From NCBI RefSeq assembly GCF_026230105.1, contig NC_079474.1, positions 22,648,794-22,712,793 on the forward strand: DNA of 64,000 nucleotides, in the 5' to 3' direction. Under the pieces are notes generated by a model. The model had not been told where the DNA came from. It ran no database searches and worked only from the letters and a program-made list of their open reading frames with translations. Shown here one piece after another: positions 1 through 9,775 of the stretch (position 1 is the first letter of the stretch; each line of letters opens with the position of its first letter). A program made the position numbers and the translations under genes. This stretch comes from Diorhabda sublineata (Eukaryota; Arthropoda; Insecta; Coleoptera; Chrysomelidae).

Positions 1-706
1 AATCATTTTTCTACCAAATGATCTAAATTATACTGTGTATCTCTATAATCAATAAATTTTTTCTGTTGACAATCACTCATCTCTCCATTTCTTTTATCAT
101 TCAAACATATCTTCTTACTTTTTAATACCACTTTAAAACCCAAATTAACACTAGACACAAAATTTCAACAATGTAATCTTTGTGTCAAGAGGTTCTCGGT
201 ACTGATCCAATAAAGCAGGTGTATCAATGGTGAAATGTATCAAGAAATTGGATAAGGGTAAGATGTTTCTTGTTCATTGATATACACAATTAAACTAATG
301 GTGATACTGACAGACAACCATCTATTAAGCCTCAGAAAAGTAGTTGCCATCAATTCAAGCGATTATAATAAAATCTATTTACTATTCTTTGTTGCTTCTT
401 TTATTGCTTTGGGTATGTTTTATTGCAAAATCAAGCTTACAAGTTCTGTGTCATCAACTGCATTTTTTCAATATATATTATCACTAAAATGAACAATAAA
501 TAGAAAATATTCTAATATTGATTATTTTCATTATAATAGGTCATAGGTCATACTAGAATTGCTAGAATTATATCTTTTGGATTACTGTTACTACAAGAAA
601 TGTGTGAGGAAAGTTGAAAATGTCGAAAGAATGATAAAAATTATTGTTTGTCAATTTTTTTAGTTGGAAACAGGACGTTTATGTGCTATAAAGTTAATAC
701 TAAATA
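1..706. other. no gene recognised
   Basis: A+T-rich sequence without a recognisable gene, RNA or transposon end. The one short open frame (277-492) is not similar to anything I know and has no splice or promoter context. Confidence 0.5.
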
Positions 707-2012
707 TACAGGGTGTCCCACAACGAGCTAAAACTATCTGTATATGGCAAAATAGTTATAGTAAAATCATGAGAAGGAACACTCTGTATGTTGATACATT
801 TTTGAAATCTACGTAAAATTTTATTATACTTCTGTTTAAAACCTTTTTTCGAGAAATGCATACTTTTTACGTTATTAAGTTTTTGTAAAAAATTTGATTT
901 TTGCAGACCCTTATATCTTATTTTTTTAAATATATGGAAGATATGAAAATGGTTTCTGTTCGGTTGCTTTCAGAAAGGTCAGACTTATTTGAATCTATGT
1001 TTGAAGATTTTTCATTCTATACAGGGTGTGTATAAAATGTGTTCAAACTTTAACTCCATAAATATCAAATTTCTTAATTTTTTCAAAAGAACCACCTGGT
1101 ATTTTCCGTTTTAATGCTTTCGAGGGTAAAAAATAAGACAAATTCATGTATACTTTCCTATACCTAAACCTTACCGTTATTCAGATATTAAACGTTTTCT
1201 GCAAATTTTTAGGAATGCAGTTATAGTCTAAACTTTATTTTGACCTGTTGATACAAGCATTATGAAATAAAAAATTATTTTTCTTTATTTTGTCAAGGTC
1301 TGTAAAAAAATAAATCAAATTATATTTACTAATCGTATTCCAACTTTTAACAAATTTTAATTTTTTATATATAGTTTTAGTAAGCTTTGTAATAATATAA
1401 TGTAAATATAAATATGCTTTTAATACATGATGAATGTGACAAATTTATTACAACAACATGTACTTTAGTTACTGTTAGATAACCAGATAGACTCAACAAT
1501 TTGAAGCTATACGGTTCATTTGAAGCAAAAGTTAATCGAATTAAACCAGTTATTGATTTGCATCTGCTTTTCCAAAAATTTACTAAAAACATTGAATATA
1601 TGGATAACGGTAAGGTAAAGGTATAGAATCTATATACATCAATTCGCCTTATTTTTTACCCCTGAATACATTAAAATAAAAAAACCGGCTGGCTCTAGCT
1701 AAAAAAATGAGGACATTCGATATTTATGATATTAAACTTTGCATACTTCTTATACATACCCTGTATAAAATAAAGTATGCATTTTTTGTAGACAAATTTA
1801 TACAAAAATTACTCAGATTTCAAAAATGTATCAATATACAAGGTGCTCTATTCAAAATAACAAAGTTTCAGTCTACCGGAAGTCGGCTATATTTAAAAAT
1901 ATTTTATTTAAAAAATTCGTATCCGAAAACCCAAATGTAGAAATTTTCATGATTTTACTATAACTATTTTGCCTTATACAGATAGTTTTAACTCGTCGTG
2001 GGACACCCTGTA
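707..2012. mobile_element. 1.3-kb foldback (long inverted repeat) element
   Basis: The two ends are inverted copies. The outer 65 bp (708-772 against the complement of about 1947-2011) begin ACAGGGTGTCCCA, differ at only 3 positions, and are flanked by TA/TATA, as expected for a TA-targeting DNA transposon. Beyond this the arms stay alignable with gaps for about 450-500 bp: left arm to about 1212, right arm from about 1565. Shared inner motifs include GATACATTTTTGAAATCT, an internal ACAGGGTRTGTATAA and GGGTAAAAAATAAG. The 350-bp centre (1213-1564) has no coding potential. No transposase is present, so this is a non-autonomous element whose transcript could fold into one long hairpin. Superfamily is not assigned. 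Confidence 0.8.
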
Positions 2013-2335
2013 TAGAGAGAGCAGTATGTGGGTGAAATAGTACTATCAGAATAGGGAGAAAAAACTTATCTTTTTACTACTCCCTGTTTCTCTCTGCTTG
2101 CTATCTAAACTCGTTATTCTCTTCACCGTACCCACTACTTGAAACTCAATTCAGGCGTACTTGAACATACTATGATGTATGCTGAAACTGTACTGAAAAT
2201 TTCGCTTTTCTATGTCTTCTAGATTGGTTGGTTATTGAACGATGAAATTCTCTGTAGCTTCACGAAGGTTTATAGTATAGTATGCTCTTATCACGAGGAG
2301 ATTAGTGTTTGTGGCTAAGAGGTAAGTCGTCCAGT
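2013..2335. other. no gene recognised
   Basis: Spacer between the foldback element and a LINE fragment. It probably contains more decayed LINE sequence, but I cannot read it. Confidence 0.4.
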
Positions 2336-2712
2336 GATATAATTAATTATTGAGCTTAGCCTATCCTCAATCCTCAAACCAATTATTGGGACAACCTACA
2401 GGGCCTAAAACAGGCGAAGACTCTCCTGGGAAACTATAACCAGAGAAGATCTGCTGAATGTATAAACCTATAGGGGCACTGTCGCCTAAATGGACACCTG
2501 AAGACGCTAGAACTAGCAGGTAATGCGGCGTGCAGATATTGTTGAACAGAGGACGAAAACTTTATCCACAATTTTCGAAGGATGAGACACTATGGAGCTT
2601 CAGAGCACTTCACCTGGGAACGTATGAAATAGGAGACGATGATCTCTGGCAGCTACCGCAATCCCACATTCAGAACATTCTAAAAGGAGTGGGATTAGCA
2701 AATCAGCTGTAA
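2336..2712 (+). pseudogene. R1-like LINE, RNase H/C-terminal fragment
   Basis: Translating across frameshifts gives the C-terminal block typical of R1/Jockey-group LINE polyproteins: a CRLNGHL motif, then a zinc-binding-like CRYC, then the tail LGTYEIGDDDLWQLP and FLKGVGLANQL-like ending with a stop at 2712. In these elements the region follows the RNase H domain at the end of ORF2. Only the last 120 or so codons remain, with at least two frameshifts, so this is a dead 5'-truncated copy. Clade assignment (R1-like) rests on motif recall. A Penelope-like fragment follows within about 100 bp. Confidence 0.65.
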
Positions 2713-2769
2713 ACACTGGGCAGCAAAAAAGGAAGACAAAATAGATCCTTTGATTCGAAATGTATATGA

Positions 2770-4086
2770 CACCTCAATATCTACATATATACATACATCC
2801 TCAAATTGACTTGAAGAAAAGTCGAAATGTCAAATTTTATCTTACAAAAATTATTAAAAAAACTAATTTTACAACAGAAAGAGACCTAAAATCAAGAACA
2901 TCTAGATGCAATAAGATCTGACACTTGTAATATTATCACTAATTTTAAAAATAAATTGGAAATTAAACAACAACAGAGCAACAGAGCAATATCAATTCTG
3001 AAAATATAATTTAAACCAAAGAATTTAACAATCAAAGGAGAAATTTTGAAAGAAGATAAATCTAATAAAACTGTTGTTGTTAACGATTAAACGATGATAC
3101 AATTTACAGAAAAATTTGATAAGATCCTACGAATTCTTATCATAAACCAAATAATGATTTAATTCGATCTAAAATATATGGTTCACCAAAACTGCACAAA
3201 CCTGCAATTCCCCTTCGACCGATTGTGTCAAGTTTTCAAACTTCTCTTATCTTATTATTCAATTATTTGAAAAATAATTTGAAAAAAATTTTATACCAAA
3301 ACAAATACTATATCAAAAACATGGTTTTTCAAAGAACAAATTAAAAGTATCAAAATTCCTAAAGAATATGTATTTCTTTCGTTAGATGTGGTTTCTTTAT
3401 ATACAAATATTCCTATTACCATTGTGAAATATATATTAATATAAAAATGGAATAAAATTGGAGAATATACACTTAGAACTACATACTTCAAATATGAAGA
3501 TGAAATATACAAACAAATTGTTGATGGCATTACTGCCGTACCAAAGAATCAAATTGGAAACAAATAAAAACTTAAATTCACAATCGAAATCGGAGAAAAT
3601 AATAGAATCAATTTGTTTGATGTCACATTATATAAAATTAACAATAACATAAGAAAAGAATGGTATTCGAAACCAACTTGGTCCTCAAGATATTTGAACT
3701 TCAATTCATGTCATTCTATGTCACAATAAAGATTAGTGATAATATAGTTTGGCTGATAGATCTATCCAACTATCAGATCCTGAATTTAGACGCTTAGCTA
3801 TTCAAAAAGCAAAAACTGTATTAAAAGAAAATAATTATCTGGAAAAAATGATTCACAACTTATTCAAGAAAAGGATAAATAGATATTACAATTAATTAAA
3901 AAATAAAGCAGAAACAAAACATTAAAAAATAAAACTTTTCTCCTTATCATATGTACAAGCCTTTCCCAACAACTATCGAATTATTTCAATAAATATGATA
4001 TCAGTATAAGTCATAGAGGACATTATGCAAATATTTCACTAAATTAAAATCTTAAAACCAAAAAACAAAAGAAATGATATTATATA
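2770..4086 (+). mobile_element. Penelope-like element, RT portion (5' part)
   Basis: Decayed coding sequence of a Penelope-like retroelement. Recognisable pieces in order are an N-terminal KSNKTVVV block (about 3060), the RT segment YGSPKLHKP followed by LRPIVSS (about 3177-3235), SLDVVSLYTNIPIT (about 3377-3420), a WYSKPTWSSRYLNFNSCHS block (about 3660-3720), LSDPEFRRLAIQKAK (about 3770-3815) and SYMYKPF/LSQQLSNYFNKYDIS (about 3945-4010). Several frameshifts and stops interrupt it. The reading frame is cut at 4086 by a gypsy element, and the matching GIY-YIG end appears beyond it at 9129. Penelope RTs normally carry exactly this RT plus GIY-YIG order. Confidence 0.8.
4081..4086. repeat. target-site duplication TATATA (left)
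   Basis: TATATA directly precedes the 5' LTR and recurs directly after the 3' LTR at 9123-9128. Because the sequence is itself a simple repeat, the exact duplication length (4-6 bp) is ambiguous. Confidence 0.65.
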
Positions 4087-4478
4087 TGTAAAGAAAAATA
4101 TAATTTTCTTTTGCGTGTTATTTTGCCGTACGTCACATAAAGTCCGTTTGTAACAGATGATCTGTCACTGTCATCGATGGGAAGCAGGGCATAACCTCGA
4201 ATGTCGTGTTGTGTGATTGTGTGCTGGAAAACAATTTCATTTTTAAGTTTATTTTAATTTGTGATTTTGGAACAGACATTGTTAATAATAATATTAAATG
4301 TCATTTCTTTTCGTACAGGTATGAAATATTTGTTTAGTACTAAATAGGTGCATACTTTTGTTTCATGTAACTTTTAGTTTACATGTTAATAACAATAAAT
4401 CTCTTTTCTTACAGAGAAACACAATTGTGTTTGATTGACTGTGTCACCAAAACCACAGATATATTGGAAATTGTCTTA
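4087..4478 (+). repeat. 5' LTR of the gypsy element
   Basis: Begins TGTAAAG and ends TTGTCTTA. It is co-linear with 8731-9122 without indels; five substitutions separate the two. A poly(A) signal AATAAA lies at 4394-4399. The LTR end may extend by TA, which cannot be separated from the TATATA target. Confidence 0.92.
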
Positions 4479-4503
4479 TAAAACGACATTTATTGTCAAC
4501 AAA

Positions 4504-5442
4504 ATGGAAAAGTTGAAGTTTACTTTTCAAGTGAAACCAACAACAGACGGAAAGTCAAACTATATCGTCATAACCGCAATTGTGACTGAAGATGAAAAAT
4601 ATTTCCTTATTCCTGAAGAATTCCAAGCTATTTCACAGCACACATATATTCAAACTTCGAAAACTTTTGTCACAGTGAAAAATACATTAAAAAAAAGACA
4701 TCAAACTAGAAGTGTTTGGATAAAAACAACAGAGGATATATTAAAAACATATGTTGATGAGGATGGCAATATGATTTTTCAGAACCAATTTCTAGAGAAA
4801 ACTACCAAAGAACAATTGACTGTCGTAAGCAAAACGTGTTCAGAAGATCCTATAGCCAAAATTTTAGAGAAATTAATAGAAAACCAGGAGAAAAAAGAAA
4901 AACAAAGCATAAAGAAGCTAGCTGACAAGTTTGTAATTGAAAAATTTGATGGAAAGAGTTCAAATGCAAATCAGTGGATGGAAGTATTTGAAAAAGAATG
5001 TGAAAGGTTCAATGTATTAAAAGACGAAGAAAGAATTGAAATCTTTAGATTATTTCTTGAAAAATCGTGCACTGATTGGTATTCTTCCATGATAATCAAA
5101 CTTACCTTACATTCTGAGTGGTTACAATGGAAATCGAGCTTTATACAGACTTATGCAAATAAAAGTTGGACTACTAGCAAGTATGCTTTATCGTTCAAAT
5201 ATCAATATGGATCTTTATTAGAATATGCAGTTAAAAAAGAAAAACTTTTACTAGAAGTAAGAAAAACAATAGATGAAGGGACACTTATTGATATAATTGC
5301 CGCCGGCTCACCAGATTTTATAAGTGATCGAATCAACAAGGAAGAAATTTTACATACTAGAGACTTGTTTAGTGAACTTGGAAAATTAGAACATTTGGTT
5401 GCAAAAAAAATATTAAAAAAAAAGACGATACCAAGCAAGTAA
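4504..5442 (+). CDS. Gag of the gypsy element
   Basis: Structural capsid polyprotein of the LTR element. I place the start at the ATG at 4504 (context AAAATGG), because the open frame upstream to 4435 runs back into the LTR. The protein is about 312 residues and lysine-rich. A central segment (about 4940-5160) has the helical pattern and spaced aromatic residues (NQWMEVFEKECERF, then DWYSSM) seen in gypsy capsid domains. The frame ends just after an A-rich run (5402-5423). A CCHC-type zinc knuckle follows in another frame, so the natural protein probably continued by frameshifting, or an indel has cut it. Confidence 0.8.
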   Translation: MEKLKFTFQVKPTTDGKSNYIVITAIVTEDEKYFLIPEEFQAISQHTYIQTSKTFVTVKNTLKKRHQTRSVWIKTTEDILKTYVDEDGNMIFQNQFLEKTTKEQLTVVSKTCSEDPIAKILEKLIENQEKKEKQSIKKLADKFVIEKFDGKSSNANQWMEVFEKECERFNVLKDEERIEIFRLFLEKSCTDWYSSMIIKLTLHSEWLQWKSSFIQTYANKSWTTSKYALSFKYQYGSLLEYAVKKEKLLLEVRKTIDEGTLIDIIAAGSPDFISDRINKEEILHTRDLFSELGKLEHLVAKKILKKKTIPSK

Positions 5443-5447
5443 AAGAA

Positions 5448-5609
5448 AAATGTAGTATTTGTGAAATATTAAAAAAGGGTGTACGTTATCATTCAGAAGA
5501 TTCCTGTTGGTTTAGAACAAAATCAGATACAGAAAAGGATAAAAAGCAAATAAAGCTCGTTAACAATTCAGAATTGGAATGTGAATTGCAGTGTGAAGAT
5601 CAAAAAAAC
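5448..5609 (+). pseudogene. zinc-knuckle frame between Gag and Pol
   Basis: In the frame -1 to Gag, residues CSIC followed by H and C fit CX2CX9HX4C, a variant nucleocapsid knuckle. The frame stops at about 5609, and the protease frame opens at 5615 in the third frame. Either programmed shifting at the A-rich run (5402-5423) or indels explain this; a second element copy would decide. Confidence 0.6.
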
Positions 5610-5614
5610 TAATA

Positions 5615-7516
5615 GTGCCGCCATTGATCAAAGTCAAAATAGTACTCAATAAGAATGTTGAAGTTTTTGGGATCTATGACTCAGGCTCTAATGTCTCATT
5701 GATAAATTCAAGATTGTTAAAAATAAATAATAAGGAAACCAGTCACTACAACAATACTAATTTGAAAACGATTAATGGCGTTAAAAAGGCAAATGGCATA
5801 ATTACAATAGATATAGCCATTTTTGATGTGGAAAAGAAAATGAATGTTTTTGTAATAGACAAGGAAAATTTCGATTATGACTTCTTAGTGGGACTAGATT
5901 GTATAAAAGAGTTTTACCTAGTTCAAAATGCACACTTAGAAATTATTCAGAAAATACCCATACAAAGAAGTGGAACAGTTTCTAAGGAAACAGATTCAGA
6001 TATAATTTCTATAAAAATAAAATCTGATAATTTAATAAACTTCAATGAAGGCATATGTGGAAAAGACTTTCAAATTTGTATTAATCATCTAAACTTTGAA
6101 AAACAGGCATTGATTGATGAATTAATATCAAAAAATAAGTCAGTATTTGCAAAGGACAAATTTGACATAGGAAAGGTAACGGATTATGAAGCACACATAG
6201 ACCTGTTAACAGAAAAATATTGTAGTAAACGTCCATATCGTTGCACAATTGAAGACAAGAAAGAAATTGAGAATCAAATTGCAAAATTATTGGAAAAAAA
6301 TATAATAGAAGAATCATATAGCCCATTCGCAGCACCGGTCACATTAGCATATAAAAGAGAAGAAGATAAAAAATCAAGATTGTGCATTGATTTTCGAGAC
6401 TTAAATAAAATAGTTGTGCCTCAGTCACAGCCATTCCCTCTTATTGAAGACCTAATATTAAAGACAAGGGACTGCAAGTTTTTCTCAACACTAGACCTAA
6501 ATTCAGCGTTTTGGTCTATACCTTTGCGTGTAACTGACAGATACAAAACTGCATTTGTGACACAGGAGGGGCACTACCAATAGACCTGCTTACCATTTGG
6601 ATTAAAAACATCTCCGGCTATATTCCAGAAAATAATGTGCAATATCATACGGAAGCACAAGCTGGAAGAGTTTACGGTATGTTTTATCGATGATATTTTG
6701 CTATTTTCAAAATCATTTTCGGATCATATAAGGCATCTAGAACAACTCTTTCAAGCAATTAAAAGTGAAGGTTTGAAACTAAAATTCTCTAAATGCACAT
6801 TTGCAGCGGATACAGTCAAATTCTTGGGTCATGTGATACAAAATAATTCAGTTAGACCCTTGAAAGACAATTTAATATAAATAAAAAATTTCCCGATTCC
6901 AAAGAATCAGAAAAATGTGAGGCAATTCCTGGGAAAGATAAACTTTTATCATAAGTATGTTCCAAATATAGCAATAAAGTTGGAACCATTACATAACCTT
7001 TTAAGAAAAGGACAAACCTTTAACTGGACCGAAGCATGCCAAGAGTCATTTGATGAAATGAAACAAATATTATGTTCTCAACCGGTATTGACAATCTTTG
7101 ATCCAAACCTACCTATTCACATATACACAGATGCCAGTATACTAGGAGTAGGAGCAATACTAAAACAACCACAAGGAAATAATGAAGAAAAACCAGTAGC
7201 ATATTTTTCTAAAAAGTTAAATGAAGTCCAAAAAAGAAAGAAAGCTATATATCTGGAATGCCTGGCAGTCAAAGAATGTGTAAAGTATTGGCAACATCTA
7301 TTAATGGGTAGGAAATTCATTGTCTTTTCAGATCACAAGCCATTAGAGAACATGAACATAAGGTCTAGAACTGACGAAGAACTAGGCGATTTAACATATT
7401 ACTTATCACAATATGATTTCCAAATTAAATATTCTCCAGGAAGATACAACACTGAAGCTGATTGCCTGAGCAGGAACCCAGTGCTTGATCCAACTGAAAA
7501 CCTAGAGGATCGGTGA
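5615..7516 (+). pseudogene. Pol: protease, reverse transcriptase and RNase H, with two in-frame stops
   Basis: Enzymes that process the polyprotein and copy RNA to cDNA. The protease shows the aspartic motif YDSGSNVSLI near the start (about 5675-5705). RT motifs follow: LCIDFRDLNK (about 6380), STLDLNSAFWSIPL (about 6487), then CLPFGLKTSPAIFQ (about 6589) and FIDDILLFSK (about 6680), the catalytic FIDD box. RNase H follows with YTDASILGVGA (about 7120) and FSDHKPLE (about 7325). The frame is constant but interrupted by TAG at 6581-6583 (where this family has Trp) and TAA at 6878-6880. It ends with TGA at 7514-7516, overlapping the integrase frame. Clear identity, non-functional copy. Confidence 0.9.
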
Positions 7517-8682
7517 AAGTAGTGAATACAATAACACTAGAAGATATCTTAAAAGATCAAATTAAAAATGAATATATACAATGCAGAAAAGGAAAGTTAG
7601 TAAAAAGAAATAATGTTTACTACAAGCAAGTAAAGAAAAAGGAAAAAATCATTATATCAGAGGAATTGAGCATAGAACTCATGAAAAATGTACATACAGA
7701 TCTAGGCCACATAGGAATTAAACAGATGCAGAAAATGATTAGCTCAGTGTATGCAGCAGAAAATATGACTAAAAACATAAAATTAATCTGTGAGGGTTAT
7801 ATAGTATGTTTAAAGAATAAATAAAGAGGACATAATAAATATGGACTGATGTCTCATTTGGGTCCTGCTACAAAACCTTTTCAGATATGCTCTATTGACA
7901 CCATAGGAGGTTTCGGAGGTACCAGATCAACGAAGAGATATTTACACCTTTTATCAGATCATTTCACCCGATATGCATATATTCTAACATCAAGTACCCA
8001 AAATGCAAATGACTTCATAAAGTTGATAAAGAATTGTGCAGAGAGTGATAACATTGAATTGATATTATCAGACCAATACCCAGGTATCAACTCTAAGGAA
8101 TTCAAGAGATTTTTGGATGAAAATAATATTCCCATAATTTTTACAGCAGTGAACTCTCCTTTTTCAAACGGCTTAAACGTGAGATTGAATCAAACATTGG
8201 TCAATAAAATAAGGTGCAGGATGAACGAACATGACAAGAAAAAAGCATGGACATCTGTAGCTCACAGTTGTGTACAAAAATACAATGAAACGGAACACAC
8301 TGTTACTGGTTATGCTCCAAAGTACCTACTTTATGGCACAGATGTCACGATTTTGCCAAATGAGCTGAAACAAAAGAAGTCTGACTACGATTTAATCCAG
8401 GCCAGAGAAAAGGCACTAAAAAATACAATCAAATCACATAATTACAACAAGACAATTTATGACAAAAACAGAAAAAATATAGACTTCAAAGTTGGTGATA
8501 CTGTTTTTGTAGAAAATGGAAACAAACTCAATAGGAAGAAGCTAGATGAATTGAGACTTGGACCCTACAAAATCATAGAAAAAATTTCAAACTCAATCTT
8601 CAAGATAAGAACTGACCATAGAAGATCAGAGTCAAACTTTTTCCACATCTCGAAGCTAACGCCAGCTCCTGCCTACTTTTGA
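7513..8682 (+). pseudogene. Pol: integrase, with one stop and a substituted catalytic Glu
   Basis: The integrase inserts the cDNA copy. The N-terminal HHCC zinc domain is present as HTDLGH and a later cysteine pair, but the first cysteine appears to be Tyr (ICEGYIVC). TAA at 7822-7824 interrupts the frame, which reopens as GLMSHLGPATKPF. The DDE core shows the first Asp in SIDTIGG (about 7890) and the second in LSDQYPG (about 8070). At the third position SNGLN is followed by Val (GTG, 8179-8181) where gypsy integrases have Glu. A basic C-terminal domain with VGDTVFVENG (about 8490) and LGPYKI (about 8560) completes it. The frame is offset from RNase H, so either a shift or an indel lies at 7513. 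Confidence 0.88.
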
Positions 8683-8719
8683 AGACATGCATGTGAAAAT
8701 ATAGTCTCCTATCTTCGCT

Positions 8720-8730
8720 GGGAGGGGAGA
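8720..8730 (+). other. polypurine tract of the gypsy element
   Basis: GGGAGGGGAGA lies immediately before the 3' LTR, the standard place for plus-strand priming. Confidence 0.85.
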
Positions 8731-9122
8731 TGTAAAGAAAAATATAATTTTCTTTTGCGTGTTATTTTGCCGTACGTCACATAAAGTCCGTTTGTGACAG
8801 ATGATCTGTCACTGTCATCGATGGGAAGCAGGGCATAACCTCGAATGTCGTGTTGTGTGATTGTGTGCTGGAAAACAATTTCATTTTTAAGTTTATTTTA
8901 ATTTGTGATTTTGGAACAGACATTGTTAATAATAACATTAAATGTCGTTTCTTTTCTTACAGGTATGAAATATTTGTTTAGTACTAAATAGGTGCATACT
9001 TTTGTTTCATGTAATTTTTAGTTTACATGTTAATAACAATAAATCTCTTTTCTTACAGAGAAACACAATTGTGTTTGATTGACTGTGTCACCAAAACCAC
9101 AGATATATTGGAAATTGTCTTA
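8731..9122 (+). repeat. 3' LTR of the gypsy element
   Basis: Same 392-bp sequence as 4087-4478 with five substitutions, followed by TATATA. Confidence 0.92.
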
Positions 9123-9128
9123 TATATA

Positions 9129-9340
9129 TCTGCCTTGTACTAATTGTGACGCTTTCTACATAGGGCGGACATCTTAGTATTTAAAAAATATACTTAAAGG
9201 TCATCAATACGATAAAAAAATTAAAACTGCATCAACGAACCTGCAACTCTTCCCTTTCGCTTACTGTTCATAATATTGATTGTATTCCTATTTATATTCC
9301 AATTATTATAAAATTTATTCTAATAATCATATTTTTTCAG
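9129..9340 (+). mobile_element. Penelope-like element, GIY-YIG endonuclease end
   Basis: Directly after the LTR element the translation resumes as LPCTNCDAFYIGRTS, the GIY-YIG entry motif (usually CxxCxxxYIGxT), then LKGHQYDKKIKTAS. This is the C-terminal endonuclease that Penelope-like elements carry behind the RT. It continues the broken frame seen at 2770-4086, so one element was split by the insertion. Stops soon follow. Confidence 0.78.
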
Positions 9341-9399
9341 GTAATTTCCAGAAGTATATCATTATAATACTTCATAAATTGATAGTTTGTGAATAGAGT

Positions 9400-9775
9400 A
9401 AGACTGCCATAATTCTCAATTTCTTTCCAATCAGTTCCATGATTTTCTCCATTCCAATTCCTATTAATTTCTGATAAATTATTGGCTCAATTGTAATTAT
9501 AATACCATCAAAGTTGATCCCAATTCATTCTTCCACTTATCCGCTAACGTTTGCTCTTGATAAATTTTTCTCAAGATCCTTTTCCAATTCTCCAACCTCT
9601 TCCGCTACATGTTTTTCTATTTCTTCATTGATCTCAACCCCATTTTCTTGAATTTCTATTGTCTCATTTTCATTTTGATCTTCAATCGTCTCTTTCATAT
9701 CTTCAATTGTTCATTTTCTTTCAAAGTTTCTTTTTGTACATATCCATTTTTCTTTTCCAGCTTATCACTCAAATA
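9400..9775 (-). pseudogene. decayed coding-like segment, unknown family
   Basis: On the minus strand, with one frameshift near 9705, an acidic coiled-coil-like peptide can be read: HYLSDKLEKKNGYVQKETLK, then MKETIEDQNENETIEIQENG and EEVGELEKDLEKN. It is followed after a stop by a second stretch (IEPIIYQKLIGIG). Base composition (C+T-rich on plus) differs from the surroundings. I do not recognise the family. It may be the end of a transposon protein or a decayed host gene. Confidence 0.35.

Larger units (their letters stand above)
4087..9122 (+). mobile_element. Ty3/gypsy-type LTR retrotransposon inserted in the Penelope-like element
   Basis: A structurally complete 5036-bp element: 392-bp LTRs, gag, protease, RT, RNase H and integrase in gypsy order (integrase after RNase H), then a polypurine tract and the 3' LTR. 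No third (env-like) frame follows integrase. The LTRs differ at only 5 of 392 positions, so insertion was fairly recent. The coding region already carries in-frame stops and frame changes, so the copy cannot make a full Pol. No TGG-type primer binding site is visible right after the 5' LTR. The subfamily was not identified. Insertion into TATATA resembles the target choice of the 17.6/297 group, but that is only a parallel. Confidence 0.92.
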
